Shown: piece after piece, positions 15,374-24,949 of the stretch
Layout of the letters: every line of letters starts with the position of its first letter
Position numbering within the stretch: the stretch's first letter is position 1
NCBI RefSeq assembly: GCF_900182645.1
Contig: NZ_FXTA01000005.1
Coordinates: 1-64,000, forward strand
Source: Flavobacterium resistens
Lineage (GTDB): Bacteria > Bacteroidota > Bacteroidia > Flavobacteriales > Flavobacteriaceae
Length of the DNA stretch: 64,000 nt
Direction: 5' to 3'
Made by a program: the position numbers and the translations under genes
Notes under the pieces: generated by a model
What the model saw: the letters and a program-made list of their open reading frames with translations, nothing else
What the model was told of the DNA's origin: nothing
The model's database searches: none

Positions 15374-16918
15374 TTAGAATGGCACATCACTGTCATCGTC
15401 ATCGTCATTGAGATTGCTTCCAAAAGCTTCATTCGCTGACGGGAGATTTTTAGTAATAAATGGATTATCGTCGTGATTCATTTTTGAAGGCAAATCATCA
15501 AATCCACCGGTAAATTCTTCAAGATTGTCGAACTTACCTAAATGTCCTAAGAATTTCAAACGAATATTCTCAAGTCCACCATTACGGTGTTTGGCTATAA
15601 TAAACTCCGCCTGACCAGCTGTAGGTGATGCCTCATCATCATCCCATTCCTCAATTTTATAATATTCAGGACGATAAATAAATGATACAATATCGGCATC
15701 CTGCTCAATCGCTCCAGATTCACGAAGATCCGAAAGCAAAGGTCGTTTACTAGATCCACGAGTCTCAACGGCACGTGACAACTGCGAAAGTGCAATAACC
15801 GGCACGTTTAACTCTTTTGCTAAAGCTTTTAAGTTTCGGGAAATTGTCGAGATTTCCTGCTCACGATTTCCTCCTCCTTTTCCGTTACCTCCAGCAGTCA
15901 TTAACTGCAAGTAGTCGATAATGATTAATTTAATTCCGTGTTGTGATGCCAAACGACGACATTTTGCACGTAAATCGAATATCGAAAGCGAAGGTGTATC
16001 ATCAATAAATAATGGGGCTTTTTCTAGATTCTTAACTTTTGTACTTAATTGCTCCCATTCGTGTTTTTCTAATTTTCCAGTTCTTAATTTTTCTGAAGAC
16101 AATCCTGTTTCAGAAGAAATAAGCCTTGTAATCAACTGAACAGACGCCATCTCCAGAGAGAAAACTGCCACTGCATGCCCAAACTGAATCGCAACATTTC
16201 GTGCCATCGAAAGTACGAAAGCCGTTTTACCCATACCCGGACGAGCCGCAATAATAATCAAATCCGAAGGCTGCCATCCAGATGTTACCTCATCTAATTT
16301 TTCAAAACCAGTTGCGATACCACTCAAACCTTCTTTACCTGCAATTTCTTCAATACGTTTTTTCGCCTGAAGAACCAAACTCTGCGCAGTTTCAGAACTA
16401 CGCTTGATATTTCCCTGAGTTACTTCGTATAATTTAGATTCGGCTTTGTCTAATAAATCGAAAACGTCTGTAGTTTCATCGTACGATTCTTCGATAATTT
16501 CAGAAGAAATTCGAATCAAACTTCTTTGAATAAATTTCTGAAGAATAATACGTGAGTGAAACTCGATATGCGCAGACGAAGCAATTTTCTGCGTAAGCTG
16601 AATCAAATAAAAATCTCCACCCGCTACATCTAACTTTCCATTTTTCTTTAACTGTGTCGAAACCGTCAATAAATCGATTGGCTGTGTTTCGGTAAAAAGT
16701 TGTAAAATCGCCTCAAAAATATGTTTGTGTGCGTCTTTGTAAAAAGCATCAGGCTGCAAAATATCAATTACATCATCTACACCCTTTTTATCAATCATCA
16801 TCGCTCCAAGAACAGCCTCTTCAAGATCAATTACTTGCGGAGGAAGTTTTCCTTTTTCAAGATTAATAATAGTGGTTTTATCTACCTTTACAGGGTTTAC
16901 ATTTTTGAAATTTTCCAT
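15374..16918 (-). CDS. dnaB: Replicative DNA helicase DnaB
   Basis: 514 residues. Ring helicase that unwinds DNA at the replication fork. N-terminal DnaG-interacting domain (PPQVIDLEEAVLGAMM, about 24-130), linker, then a RecA-like domain with Walker A ARPGMGKTAF, Walker B LIIIDYLQLM and the downstream SQLSR motif. The acidic tail (NDDDDDSDVPF) is common in Bacteroidota DnaB. No intein or inserted domain. A single gene between two terminators. Confidence 0.97.
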   Translation of the reverse strand: MENFKNVNPVKVDKTTIINLEKGKLPPQVIDLEEAVLGAMMIDKKGVDDVIDILQPDAFYKDAHKHIFEAILQLFTETQPIDLLTVSTQLKKNGKLDVAGGDFYLIQLTQKIASSAHIEFHSRIILQKFIQRSLIRISSEIIEESYDETTDVFDLLDKAESKLYEVTQGNIKRSSETAQSLVLQAKKRIEEIAGKEGLSGIATGFEKLDEVTSGWQPSDLIIIAARPGMGKTAFVLSMARNVAIQFGHAVAVFSLEMASVQLITRLISSETGLSSEKLRTGKLEKHEWEQLSTKVKNLEKAPLFIDDTPSLSIFDLRAKCRRLASQHGIKLIIIDYLQLMTAGGNGKGGGNREQEISTISRNLKALAKELNVPVIALSQLSRAVETRGSSKRPLLSDLRESGAIEQDADIVSFIYRPEYYKIEEWDDDEASPTAGQAEFIIAKHRNGGLENIRLKFLGHLGKFDNLEEFTGGFDDLPSKMNHDDNPFITKNLPSANEAFGSNLNDDDDDSDVPF

Positions 16919-17005
16919 ATAGCGAAAGTAACAAAATTTAAAAAAAAATTGTTATCGAGTTATAACTATTAATTGTTTATAAATATGCTTTTTTTGTTCA
17001 TAACC

Positions 17006-17041
17006 AAAAAAAAATCCGAAACTGTAAGGCTTCGGATTTTT
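17006..17041 (-). terminator. Terminator after accA
   Basis: Stem AAATCCGAA with TTCGGATTT, 10-base loop, T run on the minus strand beyond it. T run also present on the plus side. Confidence 0.8.
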
Positions 17042-17058
17042 AATTAATCTGTAAGAAT

Positions 17059-18012
17059 TTACTCTTTATACTCGCCCATATTACTATATTTGTCCATTCT
17101 TTGGGCAATTAGCTCGGCTGTTGATAAGTCTTTCAATTCGTTATATCCTTTGGTAATGTATTCTGCTACTGTTTTGAAAGTAGTTTCGCGGTCGTAGTGT
17201 GCTCCACCTAGTGGTTCCGGAATAACATCATCAACTAATTTTTGTTTTTTCATGTCAGATGAAGTCAATTTCAAAGCATCAGCAGCACGTTCTTTGTACT
17301 CCCAGCTTTTCCATAAAATTGACGAACAAGATTCTGGTGAGATTACAGAATACCAAGTATTTTCTAACATGTAAACTTTATCTCCAACACCAATTCCTAA
17401 AGCTCCTCCAGAAGCACCTTCACCAACAATAATTGTGATGATTGGCACTTGTAAACGAACCATTTCAAAAATGTTTCTTGCAATTGCTTCACCTTGTCCT
17501 CTTTCTTCAGCTTCAAGTCCTGGATATGCACCCGGAGTATCAACTAAAGTAAGAACCGGAATTCCGAATTTCTCTGCCATTTTCATTAAACGCAAAGCTT
17601 TACGATATCCTTCAGGGTTTGCCATACCAAAATTACGGTATTGGCGTGTTTTTGTATTAAAACCTTTTTGCTGTCCAACGATCATAAACGACTGCCCGTT
17701 TATTTTTCCAAGACCACCAACCATTGCTTTATCATCTTTAAAACCTCTGTCTCCATGAAGTTCTAAAAAAGTATCACCACAAATTGCTCTGATATAATCT
17801 AAAGTATAAGGTCTATTTGGGTGTCTTGACAATTGTACACGCTGCCAAGCCGTAAGGTTTTTATATATTTCTTTCTTAGTTTCTACTAATTTTTTGTTGA
17901 TTTCCTTGCAAGTTGCTGTTACATCAACCTCAGATTCTTTTCCAATTACAACACACTTTTGCAACTGTTCTTCAAGTTCTTTGATTGGAAGCTCAAAATC
18001 TAAATATTCCAT
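17059..18012 (-). CDS. accA: Acetyl-CoA carboxylase carboxyltransferase subunit alpha
   Basis: 317 residues, normal for AccA. With AccD it transfers the carboxyl group from biotin to acetyl-CoA to form malonyl-CoA for fatty-acid synthesis. Recognisable motifs: LHGDRGFKDDKAMVGGLG, PVLTLVDTPGAYPG, and GEGASGGALGIGVGD of the crotonase-like fold that builds the oxyanion hole. accD is not nearby. Single gene with its own terminator. Confidence 0.96.
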   Translation of the reverse strand: MEYLDFELPIKELEEQLQKCVVIGKESEVDVTATCKEINKKLVETKKEIYKNLTAWQRVQLSRHPNRPYTLDYIRAICGDTFLELHGDRGFKDDKAMVGGLGKINGQSFMIVGQQKGFNTKTRQYRNFGMANPEGYRKALRLMKMAEKFGIPVLTLVDTPGAYPGLEAEERGQGEAIARNIFEMVRLQVPIITIIVGEGASGGALGIGVGDKVYMLENTWYSVISPESCSSILWKSWEYKERAADALKLTSSDMKKQKLVDDVIPEPLGGAHYDRETTFKTVAEYITKGYNELKDLSTAELIAQRMDKYSNMGEYKE

Positions 18013-18124
18013 GGATTTTTGAATTTTGTTTTTAAATCGAACCGCAAATATAAAAATATTATATCATTGGCATAGTTAATTGTTAGTAAAGTATCAAATT
18101 CTGAATTAAAAGATAAGTAAACTA

Positions 18125-19012
18125 TTACACTTCTTTCTTGTTTTTATAATGTTTAAAAACACCATTTAAAATAACTGTAATGATGATTATTACGGCTCCT
18201 ATGTAAAATTCAGTACTCATTTTTTCTTTTCCGCCAAGAATAAAATAAGCTAGCATAATTCCGTAAACTGGCTCTAAATTAGTCGTTAACATTACTGTAT
18301 AAGGTGTTAATCGCTGCATCACTTTTACAGATGCGGTAAAAGCATAAGCAGTACAAATGGAAGCCAGAATAAGTAATAAAACCCAATTATTCAATGACAG
18401 AGTAAAGAAATCAGCGGTAAATTTTCCTTGAAATAAAAAATAAATAGTGATAAAGAAAACTCCAGCACCAAATTCATAAAATGTAATTACTGAAGGTTCA
18501 TGATCTGAAATTAATTTTCCGTTCATCAACGTAAATAACACACCAAGAATTATCGCTGCCAAGGCATAATAAACACCTGTAAGATATTTAATTTCAACCT
18601 GTAAGATCAAAGCGAGACCAGCAATAATAATCAATCCGAAGAAAACTTCGTAAAACAATATTTTTCTTCCGTAAAAAAGCGGTTCGAGTAATGAAGCAAA
18701 AAAAGCGCCCAAAGAAAATATCGAGAGTGTTATCGATACATTGGAAACATGAATGGCTTTAAAAAAGAAAATCCAGTGCAATGCAATCAATAAACCAACA
18801 AATATCAACTTAAAAAGCTCTTTTATCGGAACCTGAAAAGACTGCTTTTTATAAATAATAAATGCTCCTAAAAAAATCATGGCAAGAAGCATTCTGAACC
18901 AAACCAAATTTTCGGCATCAATGGTGATTAAAGCGCCCAAAATGGCTGTAAAACCCCAGATAAAAACAATTAAATGAAGATTTAAATAACTTTTTAAATT
19001 ATCGTTTCGCAT
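18125..19012 (-). CDS. EamA/DMT-family membrane transporter
   Basis: 295 residues with about ten membrane segments in two EamA repeats, including a LEPVYG segment near the C-terminal repeat and a basic tail (KHYKNKKEV). Relatives export metabolites or amino acids; the substrate cannot be predicted. Its start overlaps the 3' end of the LptF/G permease by 14 bases, so translation is probably coupled. Confidence 0.88.
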   Translation of the reverse strand: MRNDNLKSYLNLHLIVFIWGFTAILGALITIDAENLVWFRMLLAMIFLGAFIIYKKQSFQVPIKELFKLIFVGLLIALHWIFFFKAIHVSNVSITLSIFSLGAFFASLLEPLFYGRKILFYEVFFGLIIIAGLALILQVEIKYLTGVYYALAAIILGVLFTLMNGKLISDHEPSVITFYEFGAGVFFITIYFLFQGKFTADFFTLSLNNWVLLLILASICTAYAFTASVKVMQRLTPYTVMLTTNLEPVYGIMLAYFILGGKEKMSTEFYIGAVIIIITVILNGVFKHYKNKKEV

Positions 19013-20087
19013 TACGTAGTAGGTAAACTGCTAAAATTCCGAAAACAATATTCGGAAACCAAACAGCTAATAAAGGTGAGAATGTAGATTTTTCGGCAAG
19101 GGTTCCAAATATTTTATCAAAGAACACAAATGAGAAAGCAATTGCAATTCCGATAGCCAGATTGGTTCCCATTCCGCCACGGCGTTTCATAGAAGAAACC
19201 GCAACGGCGATAATCGTTAAAATAAAGGCAGAAACCGGTACACTATACTTTTTATAAAGGACAACCAAATAAGTATTGATATTTCCTGAACCTCTTTTTC
19301 TTTCTTTATCAATAAAATCGATCAATTTACCAAGAGAAAGTGTTTCGGCAATATAAACCACCGGAGTCAAATCGGCCAATTCGAATTTGAATTTCTGTTC
19401 TTTTTCAGGAACTTTTTCGATTATATCATTTAGTTCACCTACAGTTCTTTTAGTGTAATCGTATAAAATATATGTTTTCTTTTTTGGATCCCATTTAATT
19501 CGGCTTGCTGAAATTTTATACGTCATTTTTTCCTTTTCAAAATGCTCTAGCGTAAAATTAAAAGCCGTTTTAGATTCTTCATTAAAACTGTTTACATAAA
19601 TAAAATCGTGATCATTTAATTGTCTGTATACATTGGTATTATTACCAAGCATCTCAGCTTTTCCGTTTCCTTTTAAATAAGTATATCTAAAATTATTGAA
19701 TCCTTCACTAGCCGCAGGAACAATAAAAAATCCCATTAAAAGAACAAAAACCGAAACGATTGAAGCGCCAATAATATAAGGTCTTAAAAAACGGCTAAAT
19801 GAAATTCCAGAACTTAAAACCGCAATAATCTCTGTATTATTTGCCAATTTTGAAGTAAACCAAATCACCGATAAAAACAAAAATATCGGAAAAAGTGAAT
19901 TCGCAAAATAAATAGTAAAGTTGTAATAATAGAGCGCAATATCCATAAATGGAATCTTGTTCTCCAGCATTTTATTCACCTTTTCAGAAACATCAATTAC
20001 AATTCCAATCGGAATAAATAACAAGATCATCACCGAGAAAGTGGCTAAATATCTTTTTAAAATATACTTATCTATTATTGTCAGCAT
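18999..20087 (-). CDS. LptF/LptG-family permease
   Basis: 362 residues. Three membrane segments at each end (about 13-110 and 265-360) flank a periplasmic beta-rich domain, the YjgP/YjgQ layout. The N-terminal IDKYILKRYLATF is typical. LptF/LptG form the membrane part of the lipopolysaccharide exporter with the ATPase LptB. Only one copy is seen here; the partner would lie elsewhere. Follows tgt on the same strand, a common pairing in Bacteroidota. Confidence 0.9.
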   Translation of the reverse strand: MLTIIDKYILKRYLATFSVMILLFIPIGIVIDVSEKVNKMLENKIPFMDIALYYYNFTIYFANSLFPIFLFLSVIWFTSKLANNTEIIAVLSSGISFSRFLRPYIIGASIVSVFVLLMGFFIVPAASEGFNNFRYTYLKGNGKAEMLGNNTNVYRQLNDHDFIYVNSFNEESKTAFNFTLEHFEKEKMTYKISASRIKWDPKKKTYILYDYTKRTVGELNDIIEKVPEKEQKFKFELADLTPVVYIAETLSLGKLIDFIDKERKRGSGNINTYLVVLYKKYSVPVSAFILTIIAVAVSSMKRRGGMGTNLAIGIAIAFSFVFFDKIFGTLAEKSTFSPLLAVWFPNIVFGILAVYLLRNAKR

Positions 20088-20105
20088 ATATTTTTTGTTT
20101 GTTTT

Positions 20106-20169
20106 GTTTCAAGTTTCAGGTTTCAAGTTCTGCAGAGAACATGAAACCTGAAACCTAAAACTTGAAACT
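20106..20169. repeat. Heptad array, TTTCAAG/TTTCAGG type
   Basis: Left arm: units TTTCAAG TTTCAGG TTTCAAG. Right arm: the complements (TGAAACC, TGAAACT). The arms face each other over a GAAC-centred core and can form a long stem. Same units as the array at 40744-40862. Lies between tgt and the LptF/G permease within one transcript. Confidence 0.75.
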
Positions 20170-20175
20170 TTTTAT

Positions 20176-21306
20176 TTAAAGTCTTTGACTCATGTTTTTA
20201 ACCATCATTTCTTTCCAAGGCCTGAAATCTCCGGCTAAGATATGTTTTCTCGCTTCACGAACCAACCACATATAAAAACCAAGATTGTGGATCGTTGCAA
20301 TTTGTTTTCCTAAATATTCGTTAGCCGCGAATAAGTGACGCAAATAAGCTTTTGTATATTCTGTATCTACAAAAGTATGCCCCATTTCGTCGATTGGAGA
20401 AAAATCAGCTTCCCATTTCTTGTTTTTGATGTTGATTGTTCCGTTTGCTGTAAATAACATTCCGTTTCTTGCGTTACGCGTTGGCATTACGCAATCGAAC
20501 ATATCAATTCCTAATGCAATATTTTCTAAAATATTTATAGGAGTTCCAACACCCATTAAATAACGAGGTTTATCTTCTGGAAGAATTTCGCAAACTACTT
20601 CAGTCATTGCGTACATTTCCTCAGCTGGTTCACCAACCGAAAGTCCACCAATTGCATTTCCTTGCTGACCAGAGTTAGCAATATATTCAGCCGACTGGCG
20701 ACGTAAATCTTTATAAGTACTTCCTTGAACAATTGGAAAAAATGTTTGTTCGTAACCGTATTTATATGGAACTTTTTCCAAATGATTAATACAACGATCC
20801 AACCAACGGTGAGTCATGTGCATTGAACGTTGTGCATATCTGTAGTCACAAGGATAAGGTGTACATTCATCAAAAGCCATAATAATATCAGCTCCAATTG
20901 TACGTTGAATTTCCATTACATTTTCCGGTGTAAAAAAGTGATATGAACCGTCAATATGCGATTTAAACTTCACTCCTTCTTCCTTAATTTTTCTGTTTGA
21001 AGAAAGAGAATATACTTGATATCCGCCAGAATCCGTTAAGATATTACGATCCCAATTCATGAATTTATGCAATCCTCCTGCTTTTTCAAGAATTTCTGTC
21101 TGCGGACGTAAATATAAATGATAGGTATTTCCAAGAATAATATCCGGATTAATATCATCTTTTAACTCACGCTGATGTACCCCTTTTACAGAAGCCACCG
21201 TTCCTACAGGCATAAAAATAGGCGTTTCAATTACGCCGTGATCAGTAGTTATACTTCCCGCTCTTGCTTTTGACTGCGGATCTTTTTGTAATAAATCGAA
21301 CTTCAT
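20176..21306 (-). CDS. tgt: tRNA-guanine transglycosylase lacking the zinc cysteines
   Basis: 376 residues. Exchanges G34 of tRNAs with GUN anticodons for a queuosine precursor. Catalytic parts are present: LTDSGGYQVYSLS, GLSVGEPAEEM and GIDMFDCVMPTR with the nucleophilic Asp. The C-terminal zinc site, CxCxxC plus His in E. coli Tgt, reads DEMGHTFVDTEYTKAYLRHL: all three Cys are gone while the later His in ATIHNLGFY remains. The fold seems otherwise intact and full length, so this is probably a zinc-free lineage variant, not a dead gene. First gene of the tgt-permease-EamA unit. Confidence 0.95.
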   Translation of the reverse strand: MKFDLLQKDPQSKARAGSITTDHGVIETPIFMPVGTVASVKGVHQRELKDDINPDIILGNTYHLYLRPQTEILEKAGGLHKFMNWDRNILTDSGGYQVYSLSSNRKIKEEGVKFKSHIDGSYHFFTPENVMEIQRTIGADIIMAFDECTPYPCDYRYAQRSMHMTHRWLDRCINHLEKVPYKYGYEQTFFPIVQGSTYKDLRRQSAEYIANSGQQGNAIGGLSVGEPAEEMYAMTEVVCEILPEDKPRYLMGVGTPINILENIALGIDMFDCVMPTRNARNGMLFTANGTINIKNKKWEADFSPIDEMGHTFVDTEYTKAYLRHLFAANEYLGKQIATIHNLGFYMWLVREARKHILAGDFRPWKEMMVKNMSQRL

Positions 21307-21455
21307 TTGTTTCTTTTTTCAGTCGGCAAAGATAAGTTAATTTCATGGAAATTTAATTAATTAGGCAATTTGTCAATTATAAAATTGAGTTAATTCAAAA
21401 ACAATATAAAACCTAAACTCCAGAAATTTTTAAATTTGAATAAAATCAATTAAAA

Positions 21456-22316
21456 ATGAATCTAGCTCAAAAACTCGGATATCCAGAAAACACCAAACTA
21501 TTAATGATTCACGCCGATGATGCCGGATTATCTCACTCAGAAAATCAGGCCACGATAAAAGCGCTTCAAAATGGCTCTGTAAACTCTTATAGTATAATGG
21601 TACCGTGTCCGTGGTTTTTTGAAATGGCAACATTTACCAAAGACAATCCAAATTACGATTGTGGCATTCATTTAACGCTGACTTGCGAATGGGAAAATTA
21701 TAAATTCGGGCCAGTGCTTCCTATTTCTGAAGTTTCGAGTTTAGTTGATCAAAACGGTTATTTCTATAAAACGAGACAAGATTTCAAAAACAATGCAAAG
21801 CTTTCTGAAATTAAAAAAGAACTTACTGCTCAAATAGAAAAAGCTTTGCAATTTGGCATTCAACCTACACATCTCGATTCGCATATGTGCAGTGTTGGAG
21901 TAACTCCTGAAATTTTGGAAATTTATAAAGAACTCGGGAAAACATATAATTTACCCGTTTTTATTAATAAAGCATTTGTAGAATCCATTAGTTTATGTGA
22001 TGAAAAATATGATTTTGAAAATACACTTTTAGCAGATAATCTTTTGATTGGATATTACACTGATTTCGAAAAAGGTGAACTTAGAAAATCTTATGAAAAA
22101 GCTTTAGACAACGTAATTCCCGGATTCAATGTTTTCTTACTCCATCCTGCTTTTGATGACTTTGAAATGCAGGGAATCACTCTAAATCATCCAAATTTTG
22201 GTTCAGAATGGCGCCAAATTGACTTTGATTTTTTTACAAGTGAAGAATGCGCTACAAAGCTCAAAGAAAACAATATCCAGCTTATTACATGGAAAGAGAT
22301 TGCTGCAATTAGATAA
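21456..22316 (+). CDS. ChbG/YdjC-family carbohydrate deacetylase
   Basis: 286 residues, no signal peptide. YdjC-family metal motifs are visible: HADDAGLS near the N-terminus (Asp pair), GIHLTLTCEW and HLDSHMCS (His ligands), and LHPAF near the end. E. coli ChbG removes an acetyl group from chitooligosaccharides; the substrate here is unknown. A -7 match TAAATTTG (21431-21438) lies 17 bases upstream. Divergent from tgt. Confidence 0.9.
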   Translation: MNLAQKLGYPENTKLLMIHADDAGLSHSENQATIKALQNGSVNSYSIMVPCPWFFEMATFTKDNPNYDCGIHLTLTCEWENYKFGPVLPISEVSSLVDQNGYFYKTRQDFKNNAKLSEIKKELTAQIEKALQFGIQPTHLDSHMCSVGVTPEILEIYKELGKTYNLPVFINKAFVESISLCDEKYDFENTLLADNLLIGYYTDFEKGELRKSYEKALDNVIPGFNVFLLHPAFDDFEMQGITLNHPNFGSEWRQIDFDFFTSEECATKLKENNIQLITWKEIAAIR

Positions 22317-22444
22317 TTTGTCAATTAGAAAATGAAATATTTTTTTGCACTTAATGTAAATATTGCAATTTTCTGATTTCTAAAATATAACAAATCAAAT
22401 TCATTGATTTCATAACTTTATAAAACACTTAAAATTTAGAAATC

Positions 22445-22744
22445 ATGATAAATTCAGAAGATAAAAATCCAGCAAAAGAAAATCAAATTGAAAGAAATCT
22501 GGAGAATTTAGATTATCCGGCAAACGAAGATATTTATAATCAGGAAGACAAACTTGAGGATATTGATCCAGAAGATATTTCCAGCGAAAGAATCATTAAT
22601 CAGAACAATCACGAATGGAAACAAAACAGCGACAAACTTGGCGACGATCTTGATGTTCCAGGCGCTGAACTTGATGATGATCAGGAAGAAATTGGTTCAG
22701 AAGATGAAGAAAATAATTTTTACAGCGAAAGCGATTCAAATTAA
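22445..22744 (+). CDS. Acidic disordered protein, unknown
   Basis: 99 residues, very acidic (long D/E runs such as DPEDISSE, DDDQEEIGSEDEE) with no hydrophobic core, signal or membrane segment, so probably intrinsically disordered. Not recognised as a named family. It resembles in character, not in sequence, the disordered protein at 52546-52932; such proteins are often stress-induced in Bacteroidota (inference). The upstream TAACTTTA is only a weak -7 match. Confidence 0.6.
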   Translation: MINSEDKNPAKENQIERNLENLDYPANEDIYNQEDKLEDIDPEDISSERIINQNNHEWKQNSDKLGDDLDVPGAELDDDQEEIGSEDEENNFYSESDSN

Positions 22745-22938
22745 TTTTTACATCAAATTTTCTGCAACTATTTTTATGCCGTAAATTAAGTGTATTTACA
22801 ACATTTAAAACCGTTGTTATACATTTAATTCGTAGCATAATTTTTATGTACAATTATCAATATCTCTAATTTTACTCAAATCAGGTAAAAAAAGCGCAAA
22901 AAAATATCACAATTGAGGCAAACTAAAGCAAAAAATCA

Positions 22939-22970
22939 TTTGTCTCCCCGCAAAATAACCTTTACTTTTG
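22939..22970 (+). promoter_or_regulatory. Promoter of the transketolase genes
   Basis: TTTG 22939-22942, 20-base spacer, TACTTTTG 22963-22970. Close to the Bacteroidota consensus. The leader to the ATG (22997) is about 20 bases. Confidence 0.65.
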
Positions 22971-22996
22971 CTTCAGTTTAAAATTTTACATATAAA

Positions 22997-23845
22997 ATGA
23001 AGCCTAACACACAACAATTAAGCGATTTAACGATCCAAGTAAGAAGAGACATTCTTAGAATGGTACATGCTGTAAACTCTGGACACCCAGGTGGTTCATT
23101 AGGTTGTACTGAATTTTTGGTAACACTATATCAAAATATTATGGACCGCAAAGAAGGTTTTGATATGAACGGAATTGGAGAAGATTTATTTTTCCTTTCA
23201 AACGGACATATCTCTCCTGTATTTTATAGCGTATTAGCGCGCAGCGGTTATTTTCCAGTTTCAGAACTTGCTACTTTTAGATTATTAGATTCTCGTTTAC
23301 AAGGACACCCAACAACTCACGAAGGTTTGCCTGGAGTGCGTATTGCATCTGGTTCATTAGGACAAGGTTTATCTGTAGCTCTTGGAGCGGCGCAAGCAAA
23401 AAAATTAAACGGTGATAATCATATTGTTTATACTTTACACGGAGACGGAGAATTGCAAGAAGGTCAAAACTGGGAAGCTATCATGTATGCTTCTGCTAAA
23501 AAAGTAGACAACATTATTGCAACTATCGACTTAAACGGAAAACAAATCGACGGAACAACTGACGAAGTTTTGCCAATGGGAAGTATTCGCGCTAAATTCG
23601 AAGCTTTTGACTGGGATGTTTTAGAAATTAAAGAAGGAAACAGTATTGATGCAATTCTTGCTGGCTTAACTGATGCTAAATCAAGAACAGGAAAAGGAAA
23701 ACCAGTTTGTATTTTATTACATACAGAAATGGGTAATGGAGTTGATTTTATGATGCATACTCACGCATGGCATGGTAAAGCACCAAACAATGACCAATTA
23801 GCAAACGCTTTGGCTCAAAACATTTCAACTTTAGCGGATTATTAA
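22997..23845 (+). CDS. Transketolase, N-terminal (thiamine-diphosphate) subunit
   Basis: 282 residues, the first half of transketolase. It carries the substrate and TPP-binding parts: VNSGHPGGSLG, FFLSNGHISP, GSLGQGLSVALGAA, the GDGELQEGQNWEA TPP/Mg motif and a late HAWHGKAP. Transketolase moves two-carbon units in the pentose phosphate pathway. The C-terminal half is a separate gene 74 bases downstream; the two polypeptides together form the enzyme. The split is a known arrangement in many bacteria. Confidence 0.95.
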   Translation: MKPNTQQLSDLTIQVRRDILRMVHAVNSGHPGGSLGCTEFLVTLYQNIMDRKEGFDMNGIGEDLFFLSNGHISPVFYSVLARSGYFPVSELATFRLLDSRLQGHPTTHEGLPGVRIASGSLGQGLSVALGAAQAKKLNGDNHIVYTLHGDGELQEGQNWEAIMYASAKKVDNIIATIDLNGKQIDGTTDEVLPMGSIRAKFEAFDWDVLEIKEGNSIDAILAGLTDAKSRTGKGKPVCILLHTEMGNGVDFMMHTHAWHGKAPNNDQLANALAQNISTLADY

Positions 23846-23848
23846 AAA

Positions 23849-23908
23849 AAGCTATAAGCTGTAAGCCATAAGCCATAAGCTTATTGCCTAAAGCTTACTG
23901 CCTAAAGC
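23849..23908. repeat. Heptad array, AAGCNNN type
   Basis: Between the two transketolase genes: units AAGCTAT AAGCTGT, then AAGCCAT twice, then AAGCTTA and TTGCCTA units. The period is 7 throughout, and AAGCTT palindromic units form the fold-back. It would be part of the mRNA and places the second gene's ATG just beyond the array. Confidence 0.65.
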
Positions 23909-23919
23909 AAAAAACAAAA

Positions 23920-24873
23920 ATGAAAAAATACGAAAATACAGGAAGTAAAGATACTCGTTCTGGTTTTGGAGCGGGAATGACTGAATTAGGTCAAAAAAAT
24001 GAAAACGTAGTAGCGTTATGCGCAGATTTAATTGGTTCATTGAAATTTGATGAATTCAAAAAAAATCACCCAGAGCGTTTTTTCCAAATCGGAATTGCAG
24101 AAGCTAACATGATTGGAATTGCTGCAGGTTTAACAATTGGAGGGAAAATTCCTTTTACAGGAACTTTCGCGAATTTCTCTACAGGTAGAGTTTACGACCA
24201 AATTCGCCAATCTGTTGCTTATTCAGATAAAAATGTAAAAATCTGCGCTTCTCACGCTGGTTTGACTTTAGGAGAAGACGGAGCAACACACCAAATCTTA
24301 GAAGATATCGGATTAATGAAAATGTTGCCAGGAATGACTGTAATCAATACTTGCGATTACAACCAGACTAAAGCTGCAACTTTAGCTTTAGCAGATCACC
24401 ACGGCCCTGCTTATTTGCGTTTTGGACGTCCAGTTGTACCAAACTTTACTCCTGCTGATGAGCCATTCGTAATTGGAAAAGCAATTATGTTAAACGAAGG
24501 AACTGATGTTACAATCGTTGCAACAGGTCACTTAGTTTGGGAAGCTCTTATTGCTGCTGAAGCTCTAGAAGCAAAAGGAATTTCTGCTGAAGTAATCAAC
24601 ATTCACACTATTAAACCTCTTGATGAAGAAGCTATCTTAAAATCTGTAGCTAAAACGAGATGTGTAGTTACTGCAGAAGAGCACAACTACCTTGGAGGTC
24701 TTGGAGAAAGCATTTCAGGCGTATTAGCTTTAAAAAATCCGACTCCACAAGAATTTGTAGCAGTACAAGATAGTTTTGGAGAATCTGGAACACCAGAGCA
24801 ATTAATGGAAAAATACAAATTAAACAATCAAGCGATTGTTGAAGCTGTAGAAAGAGTTATCAAAAGAAAATAA
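23920..24873 (+). CDS. Transketolase, C-terminal subunit
   Basis: 317 residues from ATG 23920. An upstream TTG at 23884 is in frame but lies within the heptad array, so it is rejected. It has the pyrimidine-binding half: KNENVVALCADL, RFFQIGIAEANMIG (the catalytic Glu), FSTGRVYDQIRQSV and CASHAGLTLGEDG, then the C-terminal domain with TAEEHNYLGGLG. Works with the upstream subunit in the non-oxidative pentose phosphate pathway. A terminator follows. Confidence 0.95.
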   Translation: MKKYENTGSKDTRSGFGAGMTELGQKNENVVALCADLIGSLKFDEFKKNHPERFFQIGIAEANMIGIAAGLTIGGKIPFTGTFANFSTGRVYDQIRQSVAYSDKNVKICASHAGLTLGEDGATHQILEDIGLMKMLPGMTVINTCDYNQTKAATLALADHHGPAYLRFGRPVVPNFTPADEPFVIGKAIMLNEGTDVTIVATGHLVWEALIAAEALEAKGISAEVINIHTIKPLDEEAILKSVAKTRCVVTAEEHNYLGGLGESISGVLALKNPTPQEFVAVQDSFGESGTPEQLMEKYKLNNQAIVEAVERVIKRK

Positions 24874-24893
24874 TTTTTACTTTCTTACTTTAT

Positions 24894-24930
24894 AAAAAAA
24901 GCCTCGAAATTAAATTTCGAGGCTTTTTTG
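24894..24930. terminator. Two-way terminator between transketolase and FKBP genes
   Basis: Stem AAAAAGCCTCGAAAT with ATTTCGAGGCTTTTT, small loop. T runs on both strands suit the two convergent genes. Confidence 0.85.
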
Positions 24931-24949
24931 TATTTCTATTTTATCTTAA

